From Gremmenia infestans (Eukaryota > Ascomycota > Leotiomycetes > Helotiales > Hamatocanthoscyphaceae), in NCBI GenBank assembly GCA_032629725.1, contig JAFEVB010000015.1, positions 186,001 to 250,000 on the forward strand: a DNA stretch of 64,000 bases, read 5' to 3'. A program made the translations under genes and the position numbers. Below, one piece after another: positions 45,034-56,130 of the stretch (positions are counted from its first letter, which is position 1; each line of letters begins with the position of its first letter). The notes beneath the pieces were generated by a model that was given only the letters and a program-made list of their open reading frames with translations, was not told the DNA's origin and did no database searches.

Positions 45034-45671
45034 AATTAGGTTCGGTTATTTACTAAATCCATATTGTTTTAAATTTTAATTACTCGATCCATATTGTTTA
45101 ATGCTCTTATTACTTGATCCATACACTTTTCAGTTTCTACTAGTAGCTCGCTCTATTATACTTAGAAATAGCGCTAGCATAATACTATACTATTATCTAC
45201 TAGTAATAAAGTCCTAGATATAAAATTAAAAAGGGTAATAATAAGCTAGAAGTATTAGAATATATATATTATATATATTATATATATCACGTGATCCTAT
45301 CTATGTATATAGTTTATTTATCTAGCCTAGTAATCTATAGTTTTATTATTACATTTATAGGTGTAAATGCTAAGGTTATAGTAATAAAGTAAAAGGTCTT
45401 AATAATACTTAGTTATTAGGGCTAAGATCACGTGGTTTATGTAATATACATATCCTAATAGAGCATATAAGCATTTATTATAGCTATATGCTAGTATGCT
45501 AATATCCTAGAAGTTATATAAAGTTATAAGCTTCTACTAGTAGTAGGTATGCAAGTTTTTAGTAAAAAAAAATTAAAATAGTATGGATCGAGTAATATAT
45601 AAATAAAACAATATGGATCGAGTAATTTAAATTTGAAACAATATGGAATTAGTAAATAACCGAATTAGGTT
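45034..45671. mobile_element. Mutator-type non-autonomous element, 620 bp, 9-bp target duplication
   Basis: Element 45043-45662 is bounded by inverted repeats of about 85 bp that begin CGGTTATTTACTAA, with AATTAGGTT duplicated exactly at 45034-45042 and 45663-45671. Each arm contains three tandem copies of a unit like TTACTCGATCCATATTGTTT. A 9-bp duplication with long inverted repeats is the pattern of Mutator-like elements. The interior is AT-rich and non-coding, and probably RIP-mutated. It lies between the second MFS gene and the lyase. Confidence 0.8.
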
Positions 45672-45756
45672 TGCAGGCGAGGAGGAATTGCCTCCGACGC
45701 TAAGCAACGGACCAGGTAGCCAGGAACATACATATACATATGATTTATAAATCAGC

Positions 45757-45766
45757 TTCTCGGAAG
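45757..45766 (+). promoter_or_regulatory. Shared 10-mer TTCTCGGAAG upstream of the lyase
   Basis: The reverse complement of this 10-mer occurs at 49251-49260 upstream of the GT2 gene. Containing a CGG triplet, it could be a site for the cluster's Zn2Cys6 regulator. Confidence 0.3.
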
Positions 45767-46073
45767 AACGAGGATCTTTTCCGGAGAGCTTCTAGACATT
45801 GGTCGGAAATCCATAAGGATGCCTCAATCTGATCCTCTTCGTAGTGGTAGACCGGAAGCCGGGGGTAATTAGGGTTCCTATGAAGTGTGGAAGATACGCT
45901 CAGCGGTCTTACTCTGAGCCTTCCGAGCCGCTAGAGCTAATCTCATTGCGACCTGTGAGCCGACACCTAGTCGCAAATCTGCTATACTTATGGATATATG
46001 AAGCTGTCGCGTGTATAGATTTCGCATTGCTCAAAGTTTCGAACTTGATAGCTACAACACTACAGTACAAAAG

Positions 46074-48536
46074 ATGCTATTCCACTATTTCCACCAGGCA
46101 TTGACAGTAATGCTAGTTTGTGCTACTTCTACAATCTTGACAGTTCAACATACAGTCCTATCAATCTTTAAGAGCAGTGTTGTGACCACGTTGAACCCGC
46201 ATCAAGGGTTGTTTAAGAAGCTCAATATAGCTTCTACAGGAGGTCGTTCTCTCAAAGTGAAGACTGGTCACCCGAGGCTATTTGCGACGCCGAGTGACTG
46301 GGACGGTTTGCATCGGTCGATACAAGGGGAACCATATCTGAGTCGATGGAATGATACAATATTTGCCAAAGCAAATGAGTACTACAATCATCCTCCTGTC
46401 AATTACACCATCGATGGCGGCCTTGCAGGAAGCGGCGTCTTAGATGTCGCACGACAAGTACAGCTAAGGATCAAGTATTGGGCGTATGCGTATCAGCTAT
46501 CTAAGGAGGAGAGATGGGTTAGTCGGACGTGGGAGGAGATTCTTGTAGCGTCTGGTAACACGAGTGCCTATTTTGGACCAGCAGGCGATCATTGGAATAC
46601 TCAGTACGTGAACTATTGCTTCGTCATTGTATTTGTGCATTCCACTAAATAAATGGCCTGTAGACATTGGCTCGACGTAGGCGAGTTCATTGTAGCCTTT
46701 TCGTATGCCTACGATTGGTTGTATCCCGCATGGAACGATACCCAGCGCGAAGCAATCAAGTGGTCGATCATTTCCCTTGGTCTTCGGAAAGGAATAGATG
46801 CCTATAGGGATGAGTCGTGGTTTCTCTCTGCTAAAGGAAACTGGAACTGTAAGGTATCTCGTCCATTTCATAATGACTCAATTGTTGATATATCCGATCA
46901 GGTGTCACCAATGGAGGGATGATTATTGGCTCCTTAGCCGTCTATAACGAAGATCCAACGGGATTGGCTTCACAACTTCTTGCGCTCGCTATCCCAAATA
47001 CGCTACAGAATTGCGTTCAAGCCTTTCAACCCGATGGGACCTGGAGCGAGACGCCGGACTATTGGTAGGTGGCCAAAACTAAATATGGTCGTGGGCTGAT
47101 TTTTAAAATGTCCAGGTATTTTGGAACACAGGCTCACGCACAAATTGCTTCATCACTGTTGACTACTACAGGTGATACACAGGGGATGTTGACGACTAAT
47201 GCAGCATGTCTAAAAACTGGGCTCTATCACATATATGTGACGGGATCAACGCAGAAGTTCAATTATGGAGACTGTGGTGTGTCTCTCATTTCTATACCCG
47301 TCGTATGAATGATCGTTAAATCCTATGCAAGGCCCTGGAAAATTTACTGCCACAGCGAATGCATTGCTTTTCTATGGAGCATGGGCTAAAAGTTAGTGTC
47401 CTTCGAAGTTTCTGACTAAAACCACAAGGGTCGACCGCGTTATTGATACACTTTAGTTCCACTATACACTCTTTATCAGCGAGAAAGTCTTGATGCGCCA
47501 GATCCCTTAAGCATGTTCTGGTACGATCCTCGACTTACTGGACGATGGTACGAAGACTTGCCCCTCGACCAAGACTTCTCGAACTCGTCAAGTGCCTGGG
47601 TATCTATGCGCTCAACTTGGACAAACCCAAATGGGCTGTTTGTCGCCATGAAGACCGGAAAGGCAACAGAGCATCAAGGACGTGAGTATGAAGTAAGCTC
47701 TTCAGTGAAAACCAGATCTAGATGCTAAATAGACACAGATGGAAATATTGACGCTGGTGATTTTGTCCTCGATGCTCTTGGTCAGCGATGGGCGGGGGAA
47801 TTGTGTCAAGATAATTATCTCGCAACAGGCTACTTTTCGAGTGAGCAGCAAGAGAGTCAGCGCTGGCTGTATTACCGCTGCCGAACAAATGGCCAAAATA
47901 CCCTCTATGTGGATGGTCTTAACCAGATTGTGGATGCTCGTTCTTCCACCAGGTTTGAAACGACAGGCGATGTTCAGGCAAGATTTGGCCTCGAAGCTGG
48001 TAACGGAAGCAGTGTCTACTGGATCGCGAATCTCACCAATGCTTACAACGGTACTATGATACAACGGGGACTGAGACTGCTAGATAGACGGACAAAAATA
48101 CTAATACAAGACGAGATTGTGAATACTACGACACCAATCCAATGGAGGATGCATACTAATGCATCGATAAATTTCAACGGAGACCATAGGTTGGCGTGTG
48201 AGCAACATACCCGAGATTTTCCAAGATTTGAACTCTACTCTAACTCTGGCGCCAGTTTTAGAACTCAATGATAAGCGTCTGTCAGTAGCGCTTCAATCCT
48301 TCTCTTCCGTATCATTTCGTCGGCTTGAGGCCAAGCGCTCTGTCCTCGACCCTCCGCTCCCTAACGGTGAGACCGATCTCCCCAATGCAGGTGTCCAGGT
48401 CCTGGCTGTGGACATTCCACCTGGTACACATACTATAGCTCTACAGTTCAGTTCCGAGCTGCATCCAGGTGGGAACATCGAAGCATCAGAAATCGTACCG
48501 CTGGCTGATTGGAGCCTTGACTCACACCTCGTGTAA
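46074..48536 (+). CDS. Heparinase II/III-like polysaccharide lyase, 689 aa
   Basis: Eight exons (46074-46603, 46664-46848, 46902-47064, 47116-47276, 47332-47391, 47457-47681, 47733-48197, 48256-48536) splice in frame to 689 aa. The N-terminus is hydrophobic (ALTVMLVCATSTILTV), a signal peptide or anchor. GHPRLFATPSDWDGLHRSI opens an alpha-helical (alpha/alpha) lyase domain with HWLDVGEFIVAFSYAYDWLYP, SAKGNWNCVTNGGMIIGSLA and TWSETPDYWYFGTQAHAQIAS. The C-terminal half has HTDGNIDAGDFVLDALG (442-458), the H-x-D-x(n)-G-x-F signature of heparinase II/III-like beta-sandwiches. These enzymes cut uronate- or amino-sugar-containing polymers by elimination. It lies upstream of and co-directional with the GT2 synthase. 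Confidence 0.82.
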
Positions 48537-49519
48537 ACTCAAATGATTCGGCCAGCAAATAAATGTGAACTTGAGTACAGGAGCTCATGATCAATGAGGG
48601 CAGCAGGTTTGTTATCGAATTGGTATCAATTGGCAGGTCATTATATGTAATATGAAGTATATCACTGAATCGAACTTTCTTCTCCTGATATAGATTAGAA
48701 GCTTTAGTCGGGCCCCAGCTCGCAAGAGTGTCTACGCCACATCGTTAGATCCACGCCAGCAGCTTGTACTCCGTAGGCTCTGCGAGGCCAAATAAGGCTC
48801 TAACTAAGGCTCCATTCAAGTGCCGAAAAAGAGGCTCTATAGCAGCAAAAACAGAGACCTTGCGGCTCGAATTATAGCCGTATTAAGACCTTATATTTTT
48901 AAAGTTCTTGCTTAATATAATATCCTTTTCGGCAATATAATTATCGTATAGATTATTAGATATAGGTAGCGTAATAGCCAACCTTACGGTTGCAAATACT
49001 TGATTATAACACGATTTTTTATATTATAGTAGAAAAAATTATTTTATACCCTTATTATAATACTAAAAATTAAATTAGAACCCCCTTAAAACTCCATTAA
49101 CCTAATAGCTTTTTGGCAGAGGTTTAACAGAGCATTTGCAATCGGATGGCAAAGCCGACTAGCTCCTTTAAGTCAGCTATAACTTACGAGTCTATCGAAC
49201 ATCAACTGCCGGCTCAGCGAGTTCCGGATATCTTAAGCAAGTCCGAACAGCTTCCGAGAAAATTTCCATCGACATTGAGATAGCGTGCGCAGACTTGGCT
49301 TAGGTTACCGGTAGGAAGGTCCGAGGCCATACAAGGTATTTTCGGAAAGCCTGCATATCGGTAAAGCTTGGATTTAACTAAATGCTATGAACTGAATGAA
49401 TGTCGATCGGAAAGAGAGTCGATGCTCTACTATAAAGCTATACCGGCCACTGTACACGAGCTATCCAGAACTTATCAGTTCATTCATATTTCTTGATCAT
49501 TTCATCACCTCTTTCTACA
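48537..49519. promoter_or_regulatory. Region upstream of the GT2 synthase
   Basis: 48880-49110 is AT-rich and RIP-like. 49130-49330 is GC-richer with several TCCGA/TTCCGG words and the 10-mer CTTCCGAGAA at 49251-49260. No gene. Confidence 0.4.
49251..49260 (-). promoter_or_regulatory. Shared 10-mer (CTTCCGAGAA) upstream of GT2
   Basis: Exact reverse complement of the 10-mer at 45757-45766. Position -260 relative to the ATG at 49520. Confidence 0.3.
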
Positions 49520-51693
49520 ATGCCCGAAGTGAATTATCTTTCAAGCCCTCCGCGCTCATCGTTTGACAATGACCCTTACGAGGAGGAATCCTTGAATGTT
49601 CTCACGATCCCCGAAAAACAATCCCATGATATCATGTCGGTAGAGCCTTGGAAGAGGAAGGTTGTATTTCGTCTCCTCCCAGTTCTTGGGGCGCTAAACT
49701 TGTTGCCGATACTGGAACTTTGTCTTCAGGTGAGGACTTTGAGAGCTCTCAACTACTCGAGAAATCGACCGCATGATATTTTGGTTATGTGGGTTATGTG
49801 GTTGTTCTACGCAGCGATGTCAGGTATGTTCGACCCAAATGTAAGACGTGGTCTCAACTTAAATTATCGATAAGCTCCAGGAATTCTGCTAGCACTACAG
49901 GAGATTGCCACAGTGTTTGGAGAGTGGCGTCCTAGGCTGCGCTTGTTAGGATGGAACGTTCCTTCCATCGACATAATCATAACCACTTGCAATGAAGACC
50001 TCGATATCATCCTAGATACAGTTAGAGCAGCACTCAGCACTGATTATCCGAAGAATCGATTCCGAGTTATTGTCACCGACGACGGCGGGTCGACAGAGCT
50101 ATCAAGTTGCATTGCGAACATGGCCCTGGACGAACCTAATCTATACTACACTGCCCGTGAAGCAAAGAGCGGTTACAAAGCTGGGAATCTCAATCATGCG
50201 CTACAATTCTTGAATGGGCTTCCAGGAGGCGCATCGGAGATGGTAGCTGGCTTCGATGCAGATATGCTCCCCGAAACGGCGTTTCTTCGAGCCACGGTAC
50301 CCCACCTGCTCCGAGATAAAAGTCTGGGTTTAGTCAGTACCCCACAGGTACGTCTCACATAGTAATCGACTCAGCACGAAGATATGAAATAACCTGAGTA
50401 GCATTTCTACAATTTCCCGATCAATGATCCGTTGTACCAATCCCAAAGATATCTGTTTCGGGGTCTTGAGATCATTAAAGATATGAATGGTGCAGCTTGG
50501 TGCAACGGGTCAGGATGGCTTATGCGTCGACAAGCCTTGGATGAGATCGGTGGGTTCCCCACAGAATCGCTGACCGAAGATATATATTGCTCCATGCTTT
50601 TAATTGCCAAAGGGTGGAAAACAGCTTACGTTCCAGAGGCCTTACAGTATGGGCTCATGCCTGACTCATACTTTGGGCATATCAAACAGTGGACGAGATG
50701 GGTAAGCCGAGAAGACATCCTATATGATGACCGTTGGTGCTCGCGCTAACCTTGCCTGGAAGAATATTGGGAACTGCCAAGTCGCTCTACTTATGCGGTT
50801 TACATTTCCCTCTGCCCTCACTAGACGGATTTCTATCGTCCAGCGCCTCACCTGTACAGCCAATCAGCTCCTCCAGTTCTTCCCCATCGTTACTGCCTTG
50901 AACCTGGTTACAATGCCTATATTTCTATTTTCGGATGCACGGTACATGGAATTTCAGAGCATGTCACAGATGCGACTTTTCCTTCGACTGAGGTGCCTTG
51001 GCATCTTGTTCTCCTGGGTCAATGATATTGTTATGTCTATGATGACTGGCTATCAGCTCTGCATAAGGGAAAGATGCAATGCAATATGGATGGCACCATG
51101 TAGGGTTCCTCTCTAAATCCTCGCAGGTTGTATCTATCTAATTTAATATCGAAGACTATGCGCTCGCTATCGTACGAACTGTTATCCTTCCGCCATGGCT
51201 CGGGGGCAGCTCAACTGCATTTATACCAACTGGAACAGTCACAAAGGTTATCAATGAACGATGTCGCACTTCCCGGTCGCCACTGTATCTACGATTAAAA
51301 TCTACGATCCTAGAATGCGGAACGATTTTACATGTACTGTTGATTATTGCCTACGTCTTAGGGACGACACGCCGCTTTCACTACTCTCTCTCAAAACATA
51401 GGCACAATCCATATGAGCTGTGGATAGACCTCCTAGTTACAGTCGGATGGCCACCGGCTATATGGTTCCAAATAATTGCAGCGTTGCTCACTCCGCTGCA
51501 GTATACATTGTTTCCACCCGATGTGCCACCACGGGAAGCTTGTTTAATTCGTGACCCAAGTACTCAAGTCGCATATCCTACGGAAGAAGCTAAGAGACCC
51601 ACGTGGACAGTGTGGGAAGTAAGATTCTCGCAGCTGTACTTTATTAGCATGTTATATACTGTTATTGTTTTGATTAGCACTTGGTGGATATAA
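49520..51693 (+). CDS. Processive GT2 polysaccharide synthase (cellulose-synthase-like), 648 aa
   Basis: Five exons (49520-49823, 49881-50347, 50402-50701, 50763-51099, 51155-51693) splice in frame to 648 aa. The membrane helices LLPVLGALNLLPILELCL and VMWVMWLFYAAMSG precede the catalytic domain. The motifs are complete and ordered: TTCNED (about 136-141), VTDDGG (167-171), FDADM (226-230), LTEDI (314-318) and QWTRW (353-357). QxxRW is the hallmark of processive synthases such as cellulose, hyaluronan and alginate synthases. Several C-terminal helices form the secretion channel. It should polymerise a nucleotide sugar at a membrane and extrude the chain. It is shorter than chitin synthases and lacks their QRRRW context. 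The sugar cannot be told from sequence. Confidence 0.88.
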
Positions 51694-51697
51694 GGTA

Positions 51698-52528
51698 CTG
51701 TCGGGATATGTGGTCACATGACACTAGCGCTCATGACTCAGCGACGCAGAGGCATAACCTCCTTCGCCTTAAGCCCTCCACACTTAGCTATTTATCATAA
51801 ATACCGAATACTAGTCAAGTCTACAGCACCCAGAATGCATTAAAAATAATTACATAACTATAATACTAATACTAATCAGTGGTTAATCTTCTAGAGATAG
51901 CTATAAAGTAGCTAGATAGATATTATAGTAAAAAGCAATTATATTACCTCTTTATGCTATCTTAGATTTGTAATACTTTTATAATCTAATTTCTGCTATA
52001 AAATAAGAAAGTATTACTATAGAAAGGTAATTATACTATAAAGGGGAATAAATATTTGCATAGATAATAATCTATATATAGGCGTAGAGCGAAGGAGGTA
52101 AAGAGTAAGAGGATAAGGAGTGAATAAAGAGAGTGAATCCTAAGCAAGTCACTAACCAACGCTAAAACCCATGATTTGAGGGCAAAAAGAGTATATTATA
52201 GATGGATAATATCCCGTACGAACACGTTTCCACCAAGTATATAGCTGTAAGCCGCAGAACTATAACTACCACGTGATGTCAGGTGACTAGAAAGAAGCCA
52301 AAAAATCCCCACTATAATACTATATCTTTAAAATCTTAGATCATGTTGGTATCAAATATTATACTAGGCTGGCCTAGTAATCTGTATCGTATACGTTGGT
52401 ATCTGGTTGCATTTCTAGGTGTCTCAGTCTAAGTGTAGATGACGAAGACGAAGGAGGTTATGCCTCTGCATCGCTTAGTCATCGACGTTAGTATCATGTG
52501 ACCACCACGTGATCACATATGCCGACAG
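51698..52528. mobile_element. Inverted-repeat element, about 830 bp, next to the GT2 stop
   Basis: The left arm (51698-51770; CTGTCGGGATATGTGG...) matches the reverse complement of the right arm (about 52435-52528), including the shared core GCAGAGGCATAACCTCCTTC (51749-51768 on the left) in both. The right arm has a small extra insert with a second GTGATCAC-type palindrome. The interior is AT-rich and non-coding. No clear target duplication is visible. It starts five bases after the GT2 stop codon. Confidence 0.65.
52008..52041. repeat. Direct repeat copy 1
   Basis: A 34-bp AT-rich segment (AAAGTATTACTATAGAAA...) recurs with two differences at 52656-52689. It suggests nested or duplicated repeat pieces around the inverted-repeat element. 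Confidence 0.6.
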
Positions 52529-52655
52529 ATCTATATCTTGAAGTAGAGACTATAAGCTATTATAGATTATATCTACTATATAGAATAATGCTATTTATAA
52601 AAAAGATCTAGTTAAGGTCCTAAAGTTAGCTAAAAGCGTCTTACTATAGAATATA

Positions 52656-52689
52656 AAAGTATTACTATAGAAAAGCAATTATACTATAA
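52656..52689. repeat. Direct repeat copy 2
   Basis: Second copy of the segment at 52008-52041, outside the right arm of the inverted-repeat element and 54 bp from the galactose oxidase stop. Confidence 0.6.
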
Positions 52690-52742
52690 GTAGAAACTTC
52701 ATTTAAAAAAAATATATAAACAGCTATATTTGGACCGCTTGT

Positions 52743-54326
52743 CTAGCTAGAAGCTCTAACTAGGATTGTTTCTGCAATACTAGGTACTCGGCTATAGCTA
52801 ATTGCAAACAGCATCCAATACCCAGGCAAAAGAATACCTCCGTCTTTAGGTAGTTCAATACTATACGTGAATGATACAGCCTTTGCTACTCGTTCAGGTA
52901 TGAACGGAATTCGACGCTGATCTGTATTTATGCTATGTGTAGAAGTGCTGTACCTTAACAATGCAAACTCTCCCACGGGACCGTCGGTCTTAACAACCAA
53001 GGAATTCGCTACAGTAACATTTCTCGTGGAAAGCTCCAATATTCGTGGTCGTAGACTATATAAGCCATGTCGATCGAACAAGTAGTGTGGTTTGTATACT
53101 TGCACATCGAAATGATTTGCAGATGGATCTTCGCAGGCAGTCCAGCAGAGGCCACCACCACCAGTCAAGACGGTAGCATCGGGAAGTAAGATAGCTGAGC
53201 TATGATACGTCCGAGGAACCCCCATCTCCGCTAGAGGCCTGAATTTCTTGGTCCGAGGATTCCAGAGCTCAGGCTCCATAGTCGCGTTGGCATCCGTCCA
53301 TTGAACAGGGTATGATTGACCACCAGTGATGAATACTTCCCCGGTTGGCAAGATCACGCTGTTGGCAAAAGCTCGAGGATGCAGCATCGGACCGATATTT
53401 TCAACTTGAACGGGATCTCCGGGCTCCGCAAGTGTGATGACATGAGAAGCTTTCGAGCTGGGTGCGTGGTCATAATCGATAGCACCTCCCAGAGTGAGTA
53501 TTTTCCCTTTACTCGCATCGAATAAAACCGCGTTGCCATTCATAGAATCTTGATCTGCGCCTCGCAGACCAGCTGACATGTGGCCTCCATCTCCAATTGT
53601 TGCGTACCAATTCATGGCCTTAGATGGACCAGCTTGAAAGACCCAGCCATGTTTCCAACCAAAGAGCCAAGCATGATTGTCGGCACAGAATGCACCCCGT
53701 TTATCGTTCGTCATCAAGGGTGCGACGGGGCACCTGGGCAGCATCGACCAAGAACTGCCATCAAAGACCTCACCATCAGTAGCCCCCTCGGCCCCGCTCC
53801 AGGATCCACCAATGGTGAATATGCGACCATCAGACAACGTAGCCTGCGAGTTATACCCACGCTGAACATTCATCCTGGGGCCCATGGTCCACTTGCTAGT
53901 GAGTGGGCTGAATATGCTTGTTCTATCAGCGGTGCTGCCACCACTCACGGTCAGTTTCCCCTCTGCATCAAGTGAAATTCCTGGACAGAACATGTTATGA
54001 TCTGTGACTGTGATATTGTACTGCTCGATAGTTCTTGATGCTGGATCGTAAATCGCACTGATTGTCCTTCCAGGATGTAGTGGATCGGCATCGAAAACAT
54101 CTCCACGGTCAGCAGCCCATATGATGACGCGCCCAGTCTGTGGGAGAATACCCATGGCAACGGCAACCAACGGTATGGGAATACTCGAGCTCCATCGTCC
54201 ATGTAACCACGGCACTGGCTGCAAGGACCAGATCTGGAAATTTAGGCACAGTAGATAGATTTGCCATCCGACCACGATGAACAACAGCGTCATCAGACAT
54301 CCACGTTTGTTAACCATCGTCATCAT
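52743..54326 (-). CDS. Membrane-anchored galactose oxidase (AA5 copper radical oxidase), 527 aa
   Basis: A single exon of 527 aa. All copper and radical residues align by spacing with Fusarium galactose oxidase: Cys114 and Tyr158 (cross-linked pair, 44 apart as in Cys228/Tyr272), Trp176 stacking (18 further, as Trp290), Tyr374-His375 (as 495/496) and His464 (as 581). TMGPRMNVQRGYNSQATLS, GRIFTIGGSWSG, DNHAWLFGWK and STHSINTDQRRIP are close family matches. It lacks the N-terminal carbohydrate-binding domain of the secreted enzyme. Instead it has a membrane segment (CLMTLLFIVVGWQIYLLCL, about 10-28). It should oxidise a primary alcohol, probably galactose C6 or a similar sugar, to the aldehyde at the cell surface or lumen. 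Confidence 0.9.
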   Translation of the reverse strand: MMTMVNKRGCLMTLLFIVVGWQIYLLCLNFQIWSLQPVPWLHGRWSSSIPIPLVAVAMGILPQTGRVIIWAADRGDVFDADPLHPGRTISAIYDPASRTIEQYNITVTDHNMFCPGISLDAEGKLTVSGGSTADRTSIFSPLTSKWTMGPRMNVQRGYNSQATLSDGRIFTIGGSWSGAEGATDGEVFDGSSWSMLPRCPVAPLMTNDKRGAFCADNHAWLFGWKHGWVFQAGPSKAMNWYATIGDGGHMSAGLRGADQDSMNGNAVLFDASKGKILTLGGAIDYDHAPSSKASHVITLAEPGDPVQVENIGPMLHPRAFANSVILPTGEVFITGGQSYPVQWTDANATMEPELWNPRTKKFRPLAEMGVPRTYHSSAILLPDATVLTGGGGLCWTACEDPSANHFDVQVYKPHYLFDRHGLYSLRPRILELSTRNVTVANSLVVKTDGPVGEFALLRYSTSTHSINTDQRRIPFIPERVAKAVSFTYSIELPKDGGILLPGYWMLFAISYSRVPSIAETILVRASS

Positions 54327-55214
54327 TCAAAAATAGTATTGCATATGTGTTTATGTAGGAATATATGGGGCAGATCTTTGCAGGGTTTGAGACGTATCTA
54401 TATAACGGGGACAACCAGTCGCACTTAAATATCTCGGAGTTGGGGAATTGCCATGTAAGAGACAGCATGGACAGCTCTTGAAGATGCTGCCGGAATGTAA
54501 CAACAAGTATACTATTGCTATAATTTACCAGTTCCGGTTCAAGGGGACACTTTCCGAGATTGATACCAAAATTCCTCAGTGGAAGTTGAATCATCCAGAG
54601 CTCAAGGATTTCTACTTCCAGTAGCTTGCTTCGGAGAAGCAAGCCTGTAAGCAGCAGGCTTGGCACGGACCGAGGGGTATGCATCGCCTGATCTTTGATC
54701 GTGGGAGCTGTTCTAAACTCTAGATTGCTTCGAGGCTCCGATGAATCCCGCAAAATGTCTCTGGGGACTGTGTATACAATTCCGCGTTCCGGCCTTTGCG
54801 AGACCATCGGTTCTATTGTAGGGACCGCGACATATCCCTGCTCTAGGTGTGCGCAAAGCAACTCCGTACGAGCTTCGAATTAGGAAAACGCTTATACTCA
54901 AGGCGGGCTTCATCGGATAGATCCCTAACATAGCAATCCTGGAAAAAATAAGATCTGCAAGAATTTGCAGCAGCAACCGAGACCTCTGACATACCCAACC
55001 CGAGATACCCGATGTTATTTAGGTAGGTACCGAGTTCCGTACCTCTTAGCTACTCAAGGCAAACGGTTCTGCCACTCTTAAAGAGTGTGAAGTAAGCTTT
55101 GGCTTAGCATTGCACGGTTAACTTTTACTTCCGTGGTATGAAATACTGAATCCTTGCCTATAATAGGATCTTCTCTTGGTCAGGCTCCTTTTCTGCAAGA
55201 CCATAGTCACAAAT
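54327..55214. promoter_or_regulatory. Divergent promoter region, galactose oxidase and GST
   Basis: Just under 0.9 kb shared by two divergent cluster genes. It includes CTCGGAG (54433) and CTTCGGAGAAG (54629). Open frames here have no motif support. Confidence 0.4.
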
Positions 55215-56130
55215 ATGTCTAGCACAATTTATATCGATGAGACGCCAATAGAGGTGAAGAATGCCAAGGTAAAGGATGCAAAACTTCTTCTTATGCAAAG
55301 GCATACAACGCCAAGCAGATAAGCTAAGAGGTCTTTCTTAGGGCATCCATTTAATCACGCAGAGTACTTTGAATGGCGAAAAAGTTCAAATTATGCTTGA
55401 AGAGCTGAAGGAGGTGTACGGGACTACGTTCACTTTCACTCTTATGTATGTTTCAATTATCATTCCTTCCCTTGATGACCATAGGCACAGGTAGATTAAT
55501 AGAATTGGTAGAGACATCAAGACCAAAGAGCAAAAAAAGGAATGGTTCCTCCGACTAAATCCTAACGGTACGACGACCAATCTGCTTTCAAGCCAGAATG
55601 TTTTAACAAGATCTTTTCTAGGTCGAATTCCACTGCTCATAGACAACAGCCACATGGCCCCTTTGCCCTTGATGGAATCTTCGGCGCAGATGCTCTATCT
55701 TCTCGACACAATCGACAAAGAGATGATATTCGGTTTCAAAGATGGAACTAGCCGCTATGAAGCTCTGGAATGGCTATTCTTCTGGCACGGCTCTGGAGCT
55801 CCAATCCAGCTCCAGACTAATTACTTTGGTAGGCTCCAGGTGCCATTTGCAACGGAACGTTTCAGGAATGAGAACCTCCGTAGTTTTGGTGTTCTTGAGA
55901 TTCGACTGTCTGGCAAGTACACTGGTGTCTCAAGGGAGTATCTGGCTGGGGCTGGCAAAGGCAAATACTCTGTGGCAGATATCGGCACTTGGCCATGGGT
56001 TAAGGCTTGGGAACTCAGCGGGTTTACCAAGGAGGAAATGAACGAGTTTCCATACTTGCTGAAGTGGATTGGTAGAATCGCCGCGAGACCTGCTGTTCAA
56101 AGAGGCATTGGCTCAAAGTATAGCCTATAG
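55215..56130 (+). CDS. Ure2-like glutathione S-transferase, 247 aa
   Basis: Four exons (55215-55268, 55342-55449, 55495-55567, 55622-56130) give 247 aa. The N-terminal thioredoxin fold is recognisable: GIHLITQSTLNGEKVQIMLEEL, LRLNPNGRIPLLID (cis-proline region) and MESSAQMLYLLD (glutathione-binding Glu-Ser). The helical C-terminal domain contains YSVADIGTWPWVKAWE, with the N-capping Ser/Asp motif of GSTs. The third exon uses a weak GTTTCA donor; the frame supports it. Ure2/GliG-type GSTs in clusters add glutathione to reactive intermediates or protect the cell, and here an aldehyde detoxification role is plausible. Confidence 0.78.

Noticed and set aside
48190..48260. Apparent frameshift near the end of the lyase gene
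   Set aside because: A 58-nt GTGAGC...GCCAG intron with a CTAACT branch site joins the two frames exactly, so the gene is intact.
49520..51693. GT2 gene as chitin synthase
   Set aside because: The motif context is QWTRW, not the QRRRW of chitin synthases, and the protein is much shorter; it fits cellulose-synthase-like enzymes better.
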